Source of the DNA: Candidatus Cloacimonadota bacterium
GTDB lineage: Bacteria; Cloacimonadota; Cloacimonadia; JGIOTU-2
NCBI GenBank assembly: GCA_021160355.1
Contig: JAGHCS010000224.1
Coordinates: 1-15,992 of the forward strand
Direction of reading: 5' to 3'
Length of the DNA stretch: 15,992 nt
Positions 1-6,893 of this stretch are shown here, in pieces (the stretch's first letter is position 1; each line of letters begins with the position of its first letter). The translations under genes and the position numbers were made by a program. The notes beneath the pieces are model-generated. The model had not been told where the DNA came from. It searched no databases and saw only the letters and a program-made list of their open reading frames with translations.

Positions 1-1
1 C

Positions 2-253
2 CCGAATCCTGTTCAGGTTGGCGAGAACATTACCTTCAACTTCATGATTGGTGGGCTGGAAGGAACACTTCGTTCTGTTTCACTTAATATCTATGATATC
101 AAAGGTAAACTGGTCAAAGAGATCATCAACGAAAATATGATGGTCAATGACTACACAGAAACGTGGCGTGTGAACGATCTTGCAAACGGCGTGTATTTCT
201 ATCAACTCAAAACTGAGAACTATCAGGAAACCAAGAAACTTCTTATTCAATAA
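2..253 (+). CDS. C-terminal end of a secreted protein with type IX (Por) sorting domain (5' truncated)
   Basis: This is the last 83 residues of a protein whose start lies left of the window; the frame is open from base 2 to the TAA at 251-253. It begins at a PNPV motif and continues with alternating beta strands (SLNIYDIKGKLV, then a GVYFYQL strand) to a short basic/hydrophobic end, KKLLIQ. This layout (NP motif, a 'YDxKGKxV' strand, 'NGVYFYxL', final K-K-L-hydrophobic strand) matches the C-terminal sorting domain of proteins exported by the type IX secretion system, where the tail is recognised at the outer membrane. The two exported proteins at 2983 and 5137 end in the same kind of domain. 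The function of the missing main part cannot be told. A terminator follows 22 bases after the stop, so this gene ends its transcription unit. Confidence 0.8.
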   Translation, partial: PNPVQVGENITFNFMIGGLEGTLRSVSLNIYDIKGKLVKEIINENMMVNDYTETWRVNDLANGVYFYQLKTENYQETKKLLIQ

Positions 254-275
254 ATAATAGACACACAACAAATAC

Positions 276-313
276 AATCCTGGTAACCGCTTATGGTTGC
301 CAGGATTTTTTTT
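276..313 (+). terminator. Rho-independent terminator of the truncated secreted-protein gene
   Basis: A 13-bp stem (276-288 with 295-307) has a 6-base loop GCTTAT and one T:G wobble, and is followed at once by a run of T (308-313). It lies 22 bases after the stop codon at 253. This is a textbook intrinsic terminator for rightward transcription. Confidence 0.9.
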
Positions 314-375
314 ATCAAAGCCTGGTCCTCATCACACCAGCAGGTGGATGGGATTCAGTGCGAATATTAAATAAC

Positions 376-455
376 TCACGGATCACACGGATTCACCTAT
401 CGGCATACGCAGATAAGAAATTTTAACCACGAATCCACGAAATTACACGAAAAAA
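376..455. repeat. Short-period CACGGAT / CACGAA low-complexity repeat block
   Basis: Two clusters of a 9-11 base unit are visible: CACGGATCACACGGATTCAC at 376-395, and three CACGA units at about 428-450 followed by an A run. Neither encodes a convincing protein. From memory, similar CACGAA-type runs occur between genes in many environmental genomes; that is recollection, not a search. The gene-free stretch 314-725 contains these units, the TTTGCG / CTCTGCG blocks and a small palindrome; I see no gene or RNA in it. Confidence 0.6.
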
Positions 456-500
456 TAAAGAACCGTCACGGCATAGTGCCTGGCGGCTCAATGTTTATTT

Positions 501-543
501 ATTCTTTGCGTTCTTTGCGTTATTTCTTCTTTGCGCACTCTGC
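501..543. repeat. TTCTTTGCG tandem repeat block
   Basis: TTCTTTGCG occurs twice back to back (502-510, 511-519), then again after a short TTATTTC spacer (527-535), and the block ends in CACTCTGCATG. The period is about 9 bases. The unit is related to the block at 658-724 and is non-coding on both strands. Confidence 0.65.
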
Positions 544-571
544 ATGAAAAAAACTGGGATATTTATCATCC

Positions 572-591
572 CGCAAGATCGGAATCTTGCG
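572..591. repeat. Small palindromic element (CGCAAGAT / ATCTTGCG)
   Basis: A perfect 8-bp inverted repeat (572-579 and 584-591) has a 4-base loop CGGA. It is not followed by a T run, so it is not a standard terminator. It sits in the gene-free repeat region. Its shape and size resemble the other small palindrome at 2732-2747; both may be dispersed palindromic repeats of this genome (inference). Confidence 0.5.
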
Positions 592-657
592 TTACACATC
601 ATTTGCATTCTTCTTACAATTTGAAAACAATCCACGAACAATATTCAGTTTAAAATA

Positions 658-724
658 TTTTCTCTGCGACCTCTGCGTTATTTATTCTTTGCGGTCTTTG
701 CGTGAAAAATTTTCTCTGCGTGGA
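658..724. repeat. CTCTGCG / TTTGCG tandem repeat block next to argF stop
   Basis: Units CTCTGCG (662-668, 671-677, 714-720) and CTTTGCG (687-693, 696-702) are interspersed with T/A runs and end one base before the argF stop codon (726-728). This block shares its unit with the one at 501-543. On the argF sense strand it reads as CGCAGAG and CGCAAAG units just after the stop. Confidence 0.65.
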
Positions 725-725
725 A

Positions 726-1703
726 TTATATTAGGGTTGCTACCATCACAGCTTCTATTGTCCATAACCTGTTTTCTGCCTGGTCAAAAACCCTTGAAAA
801 TTTACTTTCAAAAACTTCATCTTCGACTTCGCAGATATCCGGGTACTTCTGTGCGAAACCTGTTTTCAAATTATGGAATGAAGGTAAACAATGGAGAAAT
901 ATCACATCTTCTTTGCCGGTTTGTTTAAGCATGTTCATTGTGATCTTATAAGGTTTCAATAAATTGATGCGGTCGGGAATCTTATCCTCTTCTCCCATCG
1001 AAGCCCAAATATCAGTATAGATCACATCACAACCTTTTACGCCATCTTCTATAGAATCTGTAAAAGTTATGCGTGCTTCGCTTTCTTGAGCATAAAATTC
1101 GCATTCCTTCACAAGATGCTTATCCGGGAAAAGAGACACAGGTGATACAACACGAAAATCCATTCCAATTTTCGCAGCTCCTATCATCAGGGAATTTGCA
1201 ACATTATTGCGTCCATCCCCCACATATGCGAACTTCACGTTTTCAAGCATACTGAGTTCTTCTTTCACGGTCATAAAATCTGCCAGTATCTGGGTTGGAT
1301 GATACAGATCGGTCAATCCGTTCCACACCGGAACACCGGAGTATTCAGCCAGCAGGTCTACAGTTTCCTGCTTGAAGCCGCGGAACTCGATCGCATCGAA
1401 CATCCTTCCGAGAACGCGAGCAGTGTCCTCCACAGTTTCCTTACCTCCAAGCTGGATATCATTCTTGCCAAGATATTCTGTGTGTGCTCCCTCATTCACT
1501 GCTGCGGACACAAATGCACAACGCGTTCGTGTCGAACTTTTTTCAAAAAGCAGTGCGATATTCTTGCCTTCGAGTTTCTTTTTTAAGGTTCCGTGTGCTT
1601 TATGTTCTTTGAGTTCACGAGCAGCATCGATAAGATAAAGGATCTCTCTTTTAGAATAATCCTTCAACGTTAATAAACTTCTTCCTTTCAAATTTACAGT
1701 CAT
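726..1703 (-). CDS. argF: Ornithine carbamoyltransferase
   Basis: Catalyses carbamoyl phosphate plus L-ornithine to L-citrulline in cytoplasmic arginine synthesis. The 325 residues match the family's usual length. The carbamoyl-phosphate binding STRTR motif is at 57-61, HPTQ at 135-138, the ornithine-side DGRNNVANS at 163-171, the SMGEE loop at 235-239 and the catalytic HCLP at 271-274. The SMG loop and HCLP favour true ornithine carbamoyltransferase over aspartate or acetyl/succinyl-ornithine relatives, but substrate is inferred. The ATG at 1701-1703 has GGAGG four bases upstream (1708-1712). It starts 15 bases after the kdsD stop in the same direction, so the two are almost surely co-transcribed. 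No carbamoyl-phosphate synthase or other arg gene is nearby, and I see no hairpin terminator after it, only repeat blocks. Confidence 0.95.
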   Translation of the reverse strand: MTVNLKGRSLLTLKDYSKREILYLIDAARELKEHKAHGTLKKKLEGKNIALLFEKSSTRTRCAFVSAAVNEGAHTEYLGKNDIQLGGKETVEDTARVLGRMFDAIEFRGFKQETVDLLAEYSGVPVWNGLTDLYHPTQILADFMTVKEELSMLENVKFAYVGDGRNNVANSLMIGAAKIGMDFRVVSPVSLFPDKHLVKECEFYAQESEARITFTDSIEDGVKGCDVIYTDIWASMGEEDKIPDRINLLKPYKITMNMLKQTGKEDVIFLHCLPSFHNLKTGFAQKYPDICEVEDEVFESKFSRVFDQAENRLWTIEAVMVATLI

Positions 1704-1718
1704 GTATCCTCCGCTTTT

Positions 1719-2690
1719 CTAATTCTCCGGTACTATCCCAGCCCGAATAAGATCGTGCATATGCAGCATTGCGATCGGTTGGTTATTGTCATCCACTACC
1801 GGTATCATTGTGATTGAGTAGGTTTCCATTATTTCGAGTGCTTCAATGCCCGAAGCATCGGGTTTCATCGTTTTGGGATTTTTTGTCATTAACAGATGCA
1901 CCTTCTTCGGAAAGGGATTTGAAAAGTCCTGAAATATTCTTCGCAAGTCGCCATCTGTTATAATTCCTGTTAAACAGCCCTTTTCATTGATGATGCTCAC
2001 ACATCCTAATCCTTTTGATGTCATCACTAAGATCGCTTCTTTTAAAGTAGCGCCCTCTGAGATCACAGGATTTTCTTGGTCTTGATGCATAACATCACGG
2101 ACGGCAAGAAGCAAGCGCTTCCCAATTGCTCCACCGGGATGAAGTAAGGCAAAATCGTCATGACAGAATTTTTTCTCCTGTAGAACGATTGTTGCAAGCG
2201 CATTCCCCATTGCCAGCGCAGTTGTCGTGCTTGCCATCGGTACAAGACCGAGGGGCTCATACTCCTGTGGAACACCAATATCTATAACCACATCACTCAT
2301 TCTGCCCAGAGCAGACTTGTTATTTCCGGTCAAACAAATAACGGGTATATTCTTCCCTTGAAAATATGGTAAAATGTCGATCAGTTCAGAAGTATTTCCA
2401 CTGTTCGAGATCATCATTATTACATCGGTATCATCAACCATGCCGAGGTCACCGTGTATGGCTTCTGCGGGATGCAAAAAGATAGAAGGTGTACCTGTGC
2501 TGGCAAAAGTTGCAGAAATTTTTCTGCCGATAATGCCAGTCTTTCCCATTCCTGTGACCACAATCTTACCTTTGCAGCCCAAGATGAGTTCCAATGCTTT
2601 GTCGATGTTTTCATCGAGCTTTGCGGCAATTGCTTCAACTGCCTTTGCTTCCTTTTTCAGAAGCTCCTTTACTTTATTGATATAATTCAC
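1719..2690 (-). CDS. kdsD: Arabinose-5-phosphate isomerase (SIS + two CBS domains)
   Basis: Converts D-ribulose 5-phosphate to D-arabinose 5-phosphate, the first step towards KDO, the inner-core sugar of LPS; cytoplasmic. Numbered from my preferred start, the SIS sugar-isomerase domain covers about 35-190 with VVTGMGKTG (44-52), HGDLG (79-83) and SNSG (95-98), then HPGGAIG (184-190). Two CBS domains follow (about 203-258 and 268-321), ending in the family's HMHDLIRAG. Length, 323 residues, fits KdsD/KpsF/GutQ. The frame extends to a GTG at 2712-2714 (331 residues), but that codon has no Shine-Dalgarno. The GTG at 2688-2690 has AGAGG five bases upstream, so I place the start there. The housekeeping LPS context in the window favours KdsD over the sugar-alcohol paralogue GutQ. 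argF follows by 15 bases. Confidence 0.9.
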   Translation of the reverse strand: MNYINKVKELLKKEAKAVEAIAAKLDENIDKALELILGCKGKIVVTGMGKTGIIGRKISATFASTGTPSIFLHPAEAIHGDLGMVDDTDVIMMISNSGNTSELIDILPYFQGKNIPVICLTGNNKSALGRMSDVVIDIGVPQEYEPLGLVPMASTTTALAMGNALATIVLQEKKFCHDDFALLHPGGAIGKRLLLAVRDVMHQDQENPVISEGATLKEAILVMTSKGLGCVSIINEKGCLTGIITDGDLRRIFQDFSNPFPKKVHLLMTKNPKTMKPDASGIEALEIMETYSITMIPVVDDNNQPIAMLHMHDLIRAGIVPEN

Positions 2691-2700
2691 GTTTACCTCT
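2691..2700 (-). promoter_or_regulatory. Ribosome binding site that decides the kdsD start
   Basis: On the minus strand AGAGG (2700-2696) precedes GTG (2690-2688) by five bases. The upstream alternative GTG at 2714 has only GGGAG about 17 bases away, too far to serve. This supports the shorter protein. Confidence 0.6.
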
Positions 2701-2731
2701 TTAATATTCACCACATAGGACAGCTGTCTTC

Positions 2732-2747
2732 TCCCGATGAATCGGGA
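2732..2747. repeat. Small palindromic element (TCCCGA / TCGGGA)
   Basis: A perfect 6-bp inverted repeat (2732-2737 and 2742-2747) has loop TGAA; it could extend to 7 bp with a 2-base loop. It lies in the presumed 5' untranslated region of kdsD, about 40 bases upstream of the start codon. It has no T run on either side, so it is not a terminator. It may be a dispersed repeat or an mRNA hairpin. Confidence 0.45.
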
Positions 2748-2846
2748 TACGCCATGCCAAGCAGAGGTACAGAGTACTTGATTTATACAAATCCGGGGTT
2801 TTCATTAATTTTTTTTATACTCATTTTTTCTTGTGTTACTTATTTT

Positions 2847-2875
2847 ATTATATTTTCTAAATAATAATATGTTCA
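2847..2875 (-). promoter_or_regulatory. Candidate sigma70-type promoter for kdsD-argF
   Basis: On the minus strand TGAACA (2875-2870) is followed by a 17-base spacer and a perfect TATAAT (2852-2847). The predicted transcript starts near 2840, giving a leader of about 150 bases before kdsD. The surrounding DNA is very A/T-rich, so a chance -10 match is possible. Confidence 0.4.
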
Positions 2876-2923
2876 GAGTTAAAAGCAGGTAATTCTTACG
2901 TCAAATTTTGCAGCACTTTTCTC

Positions 2924-2952
2924 TTGACATGCTTACAATAGTTTACTCTAAT
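2924..2952 (+). promoter_or_regulatory. Sigma70-type promoter of the rightward operon
   Basis: TTGACA (2924-2929, perfect -35), a 17-base spacer, and TCTAAT (2947-2952, 5 of 6 to the -10) stand about 30 bases upstream of the ATG at 2983. Transcription would start near 2959. A longer open frame from the TTG at 2908 would cover this promoter, which argues against that start. Confidence 0.75.
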
Positions 2953-2982
2953 ATCAAACATAAATTTTCGGAGATCAACATA

Positions 2983-5049
2983 ATGATAAAAAAATTCTTG
3001 CTCTCAATAATACTCATATTTCTTATAACAATAAATTGCTTTGCAATCGCACTAAATCAGTTTGGTCACATTACTCACGAAATCGAGAAAGAAGATATCA
3101 GTTACAGCATGGAGAATGGCGTATACACTATCAGATGTGATGGTCATGCGTTTGAAGGAAATTCTTTTATGCGCACTACTTCCGGATATATTACACTTAT
3201 TACCATTGAGGACAATGTTTCATCTGTGCTTCGTTTTTATGATCACAATGGAATACTTTTCTTTAAGAATACTTATAATAAGATCATTAATATTTCTTTA
3301 TCTGATAACAGAGAATATATTGCATTTTTTGATGGAGAAGAGGTTGCTGTTCTCAAAGCTGATGCCACTGAGATGCAACAGTATCCCGGCTCCATTATCT
3401 TTGCTGTTGATGATTTCGGTAATCCTGTTTACTATAATTCTGAAAAAAGTACAATAATCTACAAATCAGATTCAATCTTAGTACAAGACAATCCACATAG
3501 CATTCTTTTCTGGAACCATAAACCTGTGATATGCGACAGAAACTCGATATACATTCTTTCACAAGGAAAACTCATTCCAATTTATACATCCCGAAAAACG
3601 CTTTTTGAAATCAAAATTATCAATTCGGAACTCTATTTCGTTGAAAGAGAAGAGCGAGAAAACTCCTTTGAATTTACTATGTATCATTTTGAAAACAAAA
3701 AAATTATTACTCAACAAGACAAAACTAACTTCACATTTGCCGAGACAAAAACGCATCAGACAATTATCGCACCTCTTAAGTACGGAATGATTACATATCC
3801 ATTTCCCATCGGAAACAGTTATGCGGAGATTCAGCAGTACGGAGGTAATCCCTATCTTCATCCGGGTGTCGATTTTCTTGGAGATGACTATGAGAACGTG
3901 TACGTAGTAAAATCGGGTTACATAAAGGCAATACTCACAACAGGGGGCTCTGCCTACTGGAGGATCGGCATTTCCAACGAAAATACTTCCGCAGAATCCG
4001 AGGGATATCTCTATGCACATCTCAATCAGAGCTCAATTCCCTACATGGTTGGAGATCAGGTTCAAGTAGGTAATTTTCTCGGAACACTTTATCCGTGGGG
4101 TTATTACGACTTCACACATATACATTTTGCTCGTATTACCTGTTCCGGTTCAACATGGTCTGGAAATTGGTGGACAACTGATAATCCACTTCCCGATGTA
4201 ATAAATTTCACAGATAGCACTCCGCCTGTATTTGAAAATGCATATGGTACAAATCTCTTTGCTTTCCGAACTGAAAATGGTATATATCTCGATCCCAACA
4301 ATTTAATGGGAGAAATCGATATCATAGCAAAATGTCATGATATTGCAAACTCTACCTGGAGAATCGATGTGTGGGATATGAGATTCAAACTGCATCCTGC
4401 AAGCAATCCCGGTTCAACTATTTATGAGCGTTTCTCCTTTGCCTGGGATATGCCTCTGGACACCTACTTGTCTGGCTCATTTGACAACATGGTCCTTTAT
4501 ACTTTATACTCACGAGATGGAACATGCTATTCAATCGGAGATTATACAAACAGAGAATATTATCATATCATCACAAATTCCGATGGCGATTCTGTCATCA
4601 CCCAGTACGATCAAGATGAGAACCTGGATACAAGTCAGTTTCCAGATGGGCAGTATATTCTTGAAGTGATCGCCCGGGACTGCTCTATGAATGAAACATC
4701 CGCTTCAATGACGGTCACGTTCGATAATGTCTCTGTAAATGAGCCATCAATGCATGAGAATCTTATTCAAAGCATATCTCCCAATCCTTTTATCCCCGAT
4801 ATTCACGGAACTGTTTGCTTTTCTTTATATCGTCCTAGCAGTAATAAAGCTATACAAATTTTCATATATAATTCCAAAGGACAGCATATCAAAACAATCC
4901 TTGCTCAAGAACCTGTTGACAATTTTACTCGCACATATTGGAATGGTTTTGATGAACACGGAATTCCTGTTCCCAGTGGAATATACTTCTCGAATATTGT
5001 TCTGGAGAATAGAGCTACTCATTTAGGAAAGATCATTATTTTGCGATAA
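2983..5049 (+). CDS. Exported M23-family metallopeptidase with type IX sorting domain
   Basis: Predicted zinc endopeptidase of the LytM/lysostaphin type, which cut peptidoglycan cross-bridges or Gly-rich peptides; exported to the periplasm or surface. The 688-residue product starts at ATG 2983 with GGAG at 2970-2973. It has a signal peptide (MIKKFLL, hydrophobic core, ending near NCFA at about 21). Residues 25-260 are beta-rich, possibly propeller-like. The M23 domain spans about 265-390 and keeps the expected residues: HPGVD (His293, Asp297), YAHL (His346) and HIHF (His379, His381), so it should be active. A beta-sandwich region (about 410-585) follows, then a sorting domain from SPNPF (598) through VPSGIYF to IIILR. 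It heads the rightward cluster behind a good promoter. Its substrate, self peptidoglycan or foreign, is unknown. Confidence 0.85.
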   Translation: MIKKFLLSIILIFLITINCFAIALNQFGHITHEIEKEDISYSMENGVYTIRCDGHAFEGNSFMRTTSGYITLITIEDNVSSVLRFYDHNGILFFKNTYNKIINISLSDNREYIAFFDGEEVAVLKADATEMQQYPGSIIFAVDDFGNPVYYNSEKSTIIYKSDSILVQDNPHSILFWNHKPVICDRNSIYILSQGKLIPIYTSRKTLFEIKIINSELYFVEREERENSFEFTMYHFENKKIITQQDKTNFTFAETKTHQTIIAPLKYGMITYPFPIGNSYAEIQQYGGNPYLHPGVDFLGDDYENVYVVKSGYIKAILTTGGSAYWRIGISNENTSAESEGYLYAHLNQSSIPYMVGDQVQVGNFLGTLYPWGYYDFTHIHFARITCSGSTWSGNWWTTDNPLPDVINFTDSTPPVFENAYGTNLFAFRTENGIYLDPNNLMGEIDIIAKCHDIANSTWRIDVWDMRFKLHPASNPGSTIYERFSFAWDMPLDTYLSGSFDNMVLYTLYSRDGTCYSIGDYTNREYYHIITNSDGDSVITQYDQDENLDTSQFPDGQYILEVIARDCSMNETSASMTVTFDNVSVNEPSMHENLIQSISPNPFIPDIHGTVCFSLYRPSSNKAIQIFIYNSKGQHIKTILAQEPVDNFTRTYWNGFDEHGIPVPSGIYFSNIVLENRATHLGKIIILR

Positions 5050-5136
5050 TGATATCTGTCATTTTCTTAAATAGGATGTGTGATTGCGTAGAGCAATCAA
5101 CAATTATTACTAATCTCCAACTTATCAGGAGGTAAC

Positions 5137-6870
5137 ATGAAAAAAGATAACTTTTTGCATGACCAGCGTTTTCAGCTTCTCTATCTGGCTTTGCTAACTT
5201 CGCGTAAGGTGAAACCCCTTAGCCGTTGGGAGAAATCTCTCGGCTACAGAGAGAAGCAGACGCTCAAAAAGTTTGATCTTGTTTTAGAACCTGTTACCAG
5301 ATTTTGTGACAACGGAAAAAAAATTGATGAGTTTGTTTTCAGTACAAGCTCGAGATATCTTTCAGCATATACACATCATTTTGATTACAAACCGCTTAGA
5401 TTCACTCACACACAGCGTAAGATCGAAGGATTTCTTTTTGGATATCCTTCCTGCTGTGTAGAAAATTTTATTCATAATGGATACACCCCAAATCCGTACA
5501 TAGATAAGGAACAAAAACTCCTCTTCCACTGGATCTGTCCAGAATGCAGAATATCTCCCTCCCTTTTCCCATTATATGAATCAATATTTAACGAATGTAA
5601 GGAATTATACGCACTGGAATTTTCACACAATTTACATTCACCTTTTATACAATTTTTCAAGAAAGCACTTCCCTATGCAGCTGCAGTGACATTTTCACTT
5701 GGTACTCTCTCTCATCTCCATGCCGATTTACACTGGGTTCCTGTACCGGGCGATGAAGATAATGACTATCTCACCAACAGCGAAGAATTGATAACCGGTG
5801 TTTTCCCAAGCGGAGAAACACATACTATTGCCCAAAATAATAAAGCTATAATCGACAGTTTACCAAGAGGAGTTTCAGCAAATTCATGCTATGTGATCGA
5901 ACATCCCGCTTATGGATTTTATAACTGTCCCGTCTGCGGTGTAACTGTAAATATGGGATATGTAACGGTTCACAATCCGATGCACGTGCTGGAGATCGAT
6001 ATCCCTTATATAGCGCTTCATTTTATGGAGCATGGCTCGTTTTCCTATATTATTGAGGATGACACCACCCGCATTGATATTGCCCTACTTAACAAGACAA
6101 TCGCACCGCTCGACACCCTGCATCATGCACTTGCCACACCAGATGATACTGATAATGACGGATTGAACAACACTGCTGAGCTATACTTTGATATGGAAAT
6201 TGATAACCCTTACACACATGATATTGGTATTGATGATGGGCATGAGATATCACAAGCACTTATAGAAAATATCTCAAAATTGCTTGTTATTCCTTCCGGC
6301 ACTACTCCGCCTACCGATTCAATTTATATTGAACCTCTGCTTGTTTACGGCGTTGAAGACTGTACTATTTGCGGAAGAACTCAAAATATGGGTATGGCTG
6401 TGATTCACAATCCCATACAGGGTTCTTCGATGACGTTCCCCTTTATGGCTTTGCACTATATGTCACATGGAAGATTTGTGTATGATGGCACGACCAACCA
6501 GGGTGAGATCGATCCTATCGCTCTTTGTGTATTACTCGATCTTGATCTTGTTGCAATTGATGAATTCCCGGAAATTGCTCATAAGTTCGGGTATCGTGTG
6601 ATGAGTTTTCCAAATCCTTTTAATACTGCCGCAACGATCAGTTTCGAGACAGCAAATCTCCATGAAGTTGCATATTTGGAAATCTATAACATGAAAGGGC
6701 AAAAAGTAAAAGAGCTGCCTATTGCTAATCCTTCTCAAGATCATCAAATCTCGGTAACATGGGATGGCACAGATATTAATGGAAACGCAGTTCCTTCAGG
6801 AATTTATCTTGTAAAAGCACATACTGAAAATTCTGAGGAGGTTTATCAAAAAATTGTACTTGTACGCTAA
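5137..6870 (+). CDS. Multidomain protein of unknown function: Cys-rich N-terminus, duplicated Cys/His module, sorting tail
   Basis: I do not recognise this 577-residue protein as a characterised family. ATG 5137 has AGGAGG four bases or so upstream. Residues 1-165 are Cys-rich: GYPSCCVENF (102-111) and HWICPEC (131-137); the GYPxCC motif recalls DUF483-like proteins, a weak link. Residues 175-195 are a KK-preceded hydrophobic stretch resembling an internal signal peptide or anchor. Two related units follow. Unit A has the acidic loop DEDND (206-210), Cys264/Cys267, His279, His295 and His299. Unit B has DDTDND (336-341), Cys409/Cys412, His424, His440 and His444. The spacing C-x2-C-x11-H-x15-H-x3-H is identical in both, and 21 of 47 core residues match without gaps. 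A sorting domain (FPNPF at 491, VPSGIYL, end KIVLVR) closes it. Metal binding is inference. hflX follows 20 bases later. Confidence 0.8.
   Translation: MKKDNFLHDQRFQLLYLALLTSRKVKPLSRWEKSLGYREKQTLKKFDLVLEPVTRFCDNGKKIDEFVFSTSSRYLSAYTHHFDYKPLRFTHTQRKIEGFLFGYPSCCVENFIHNGYTPNPYIDKEQKLLFHWICPECRISPSLFPLYESIFNECKELYALEFSHNLHSPFIQFFKKALPYAAAVTFSLGTLSHLHADLHWVPVPGDEDNDYLTNSEELITGVFPSGETHTIAQNNKAIIDSLPRGVSANSCYVIEHPAYGFYNCPVCGVTVNMGYVTVHNPMHVLEIDIPYIALHFMEHGSFSYIIEDDTTRIDIALLNKTIAPLDTLHHALATPDDTDNDGLNNTAELYFDMEIDNPYTHDIGIDDGHEISQALIENISKLLVIPSGTTPPTDSIYIEPLLVYGVEDCTICGRTQNMGMAVIHNPIQGSSMTFPFMALHYMSHGRFVYDGTTNQGEIDPIALCVLLDLDLVAIDEFPEIAHKFGYRVMSFPNPFNTAATISFETANLHEVAYLEIYNMKGQKVKELPIANPSQDHQISVTWDGTDINGNAVPSGIYLVKAHTENSEEVYQKIVLVR
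5911..6048 (+). repeat. Duplicated Cys/His module, copy A (coding)
   Basis: Encodes residues 259-304 of the protein at 5137, running from YGFYNC through CPVCG, NMG, HNP and ALHFMEHG to FSY. It matches copy B residue by residue without a gap; the offset between the copies is 145 codons (435 bases). The invariant residues are mostly Cys, His, Gly, Asn and Pro, the pattern of a structural or catalytic site. Confidence 0.85.
6346..6483 (+). repeat. Duplicated Cys/His module, copy B (coding)
   Basis: Encodes residues 404-449, from YGVEDC through CTICG, NMG, HNP and ALHYMSHG to FVY. The Cys and His spacings are identical to copy A. Outside the core the two units keep only the acidic loop and a following I-D-x-x-AL segment, so the duplication is old at the DNA level. 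Confidence 0.85.
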
Positions 6871-6880
6871 AATCACATCT

Positions 6881-6893
6881 GAGGTACTCTATA
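6881..6893 (+). promoter_or_regulatory. Ribosome binding site placing an ATA start for hflX
   Basis: GAGG (6881-6884) is followed by six bases and then ATA (6891-6893), in frame with hflX. The hflX frame is open from the TGA at 6834-6836, and no ATG, GTG or TTG occurs in it before 7284, deep inside the conserved protein. The site therefore points to ATA, or to an ATG mis-read as ATA. Confidence 0.6.

Noticed and set aside
587..928. 113-residue open frame on the + strand
   Set aside because: It runs through repeat blocks and then antisense to the 3' end of argF; it has no ribosome site and its residues follow the repeat (CDLCVIYSLRSLREK).
2908..2982. Longer start (TTG 2908) for the M23 peptidase
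   Set aside because: It would cover the TTGACA/TCTAAT promoter and place 25 residues before a clean signal peptide; ATG 2983 has a proper ribosome site.
3559..4020. 153-residue open frame on the - strand inside the M23 gene
   Set aside because: It is a shadow of the real gene, with no ribosome site or family resemblance.
5081..5099. 7-bp hairpin between the M23 gene and the next gene as a terminator
   Set aside because: The stem TGATTGC/GCAATCA is short and not followed by a T run; read-through to the next gene is more likely.
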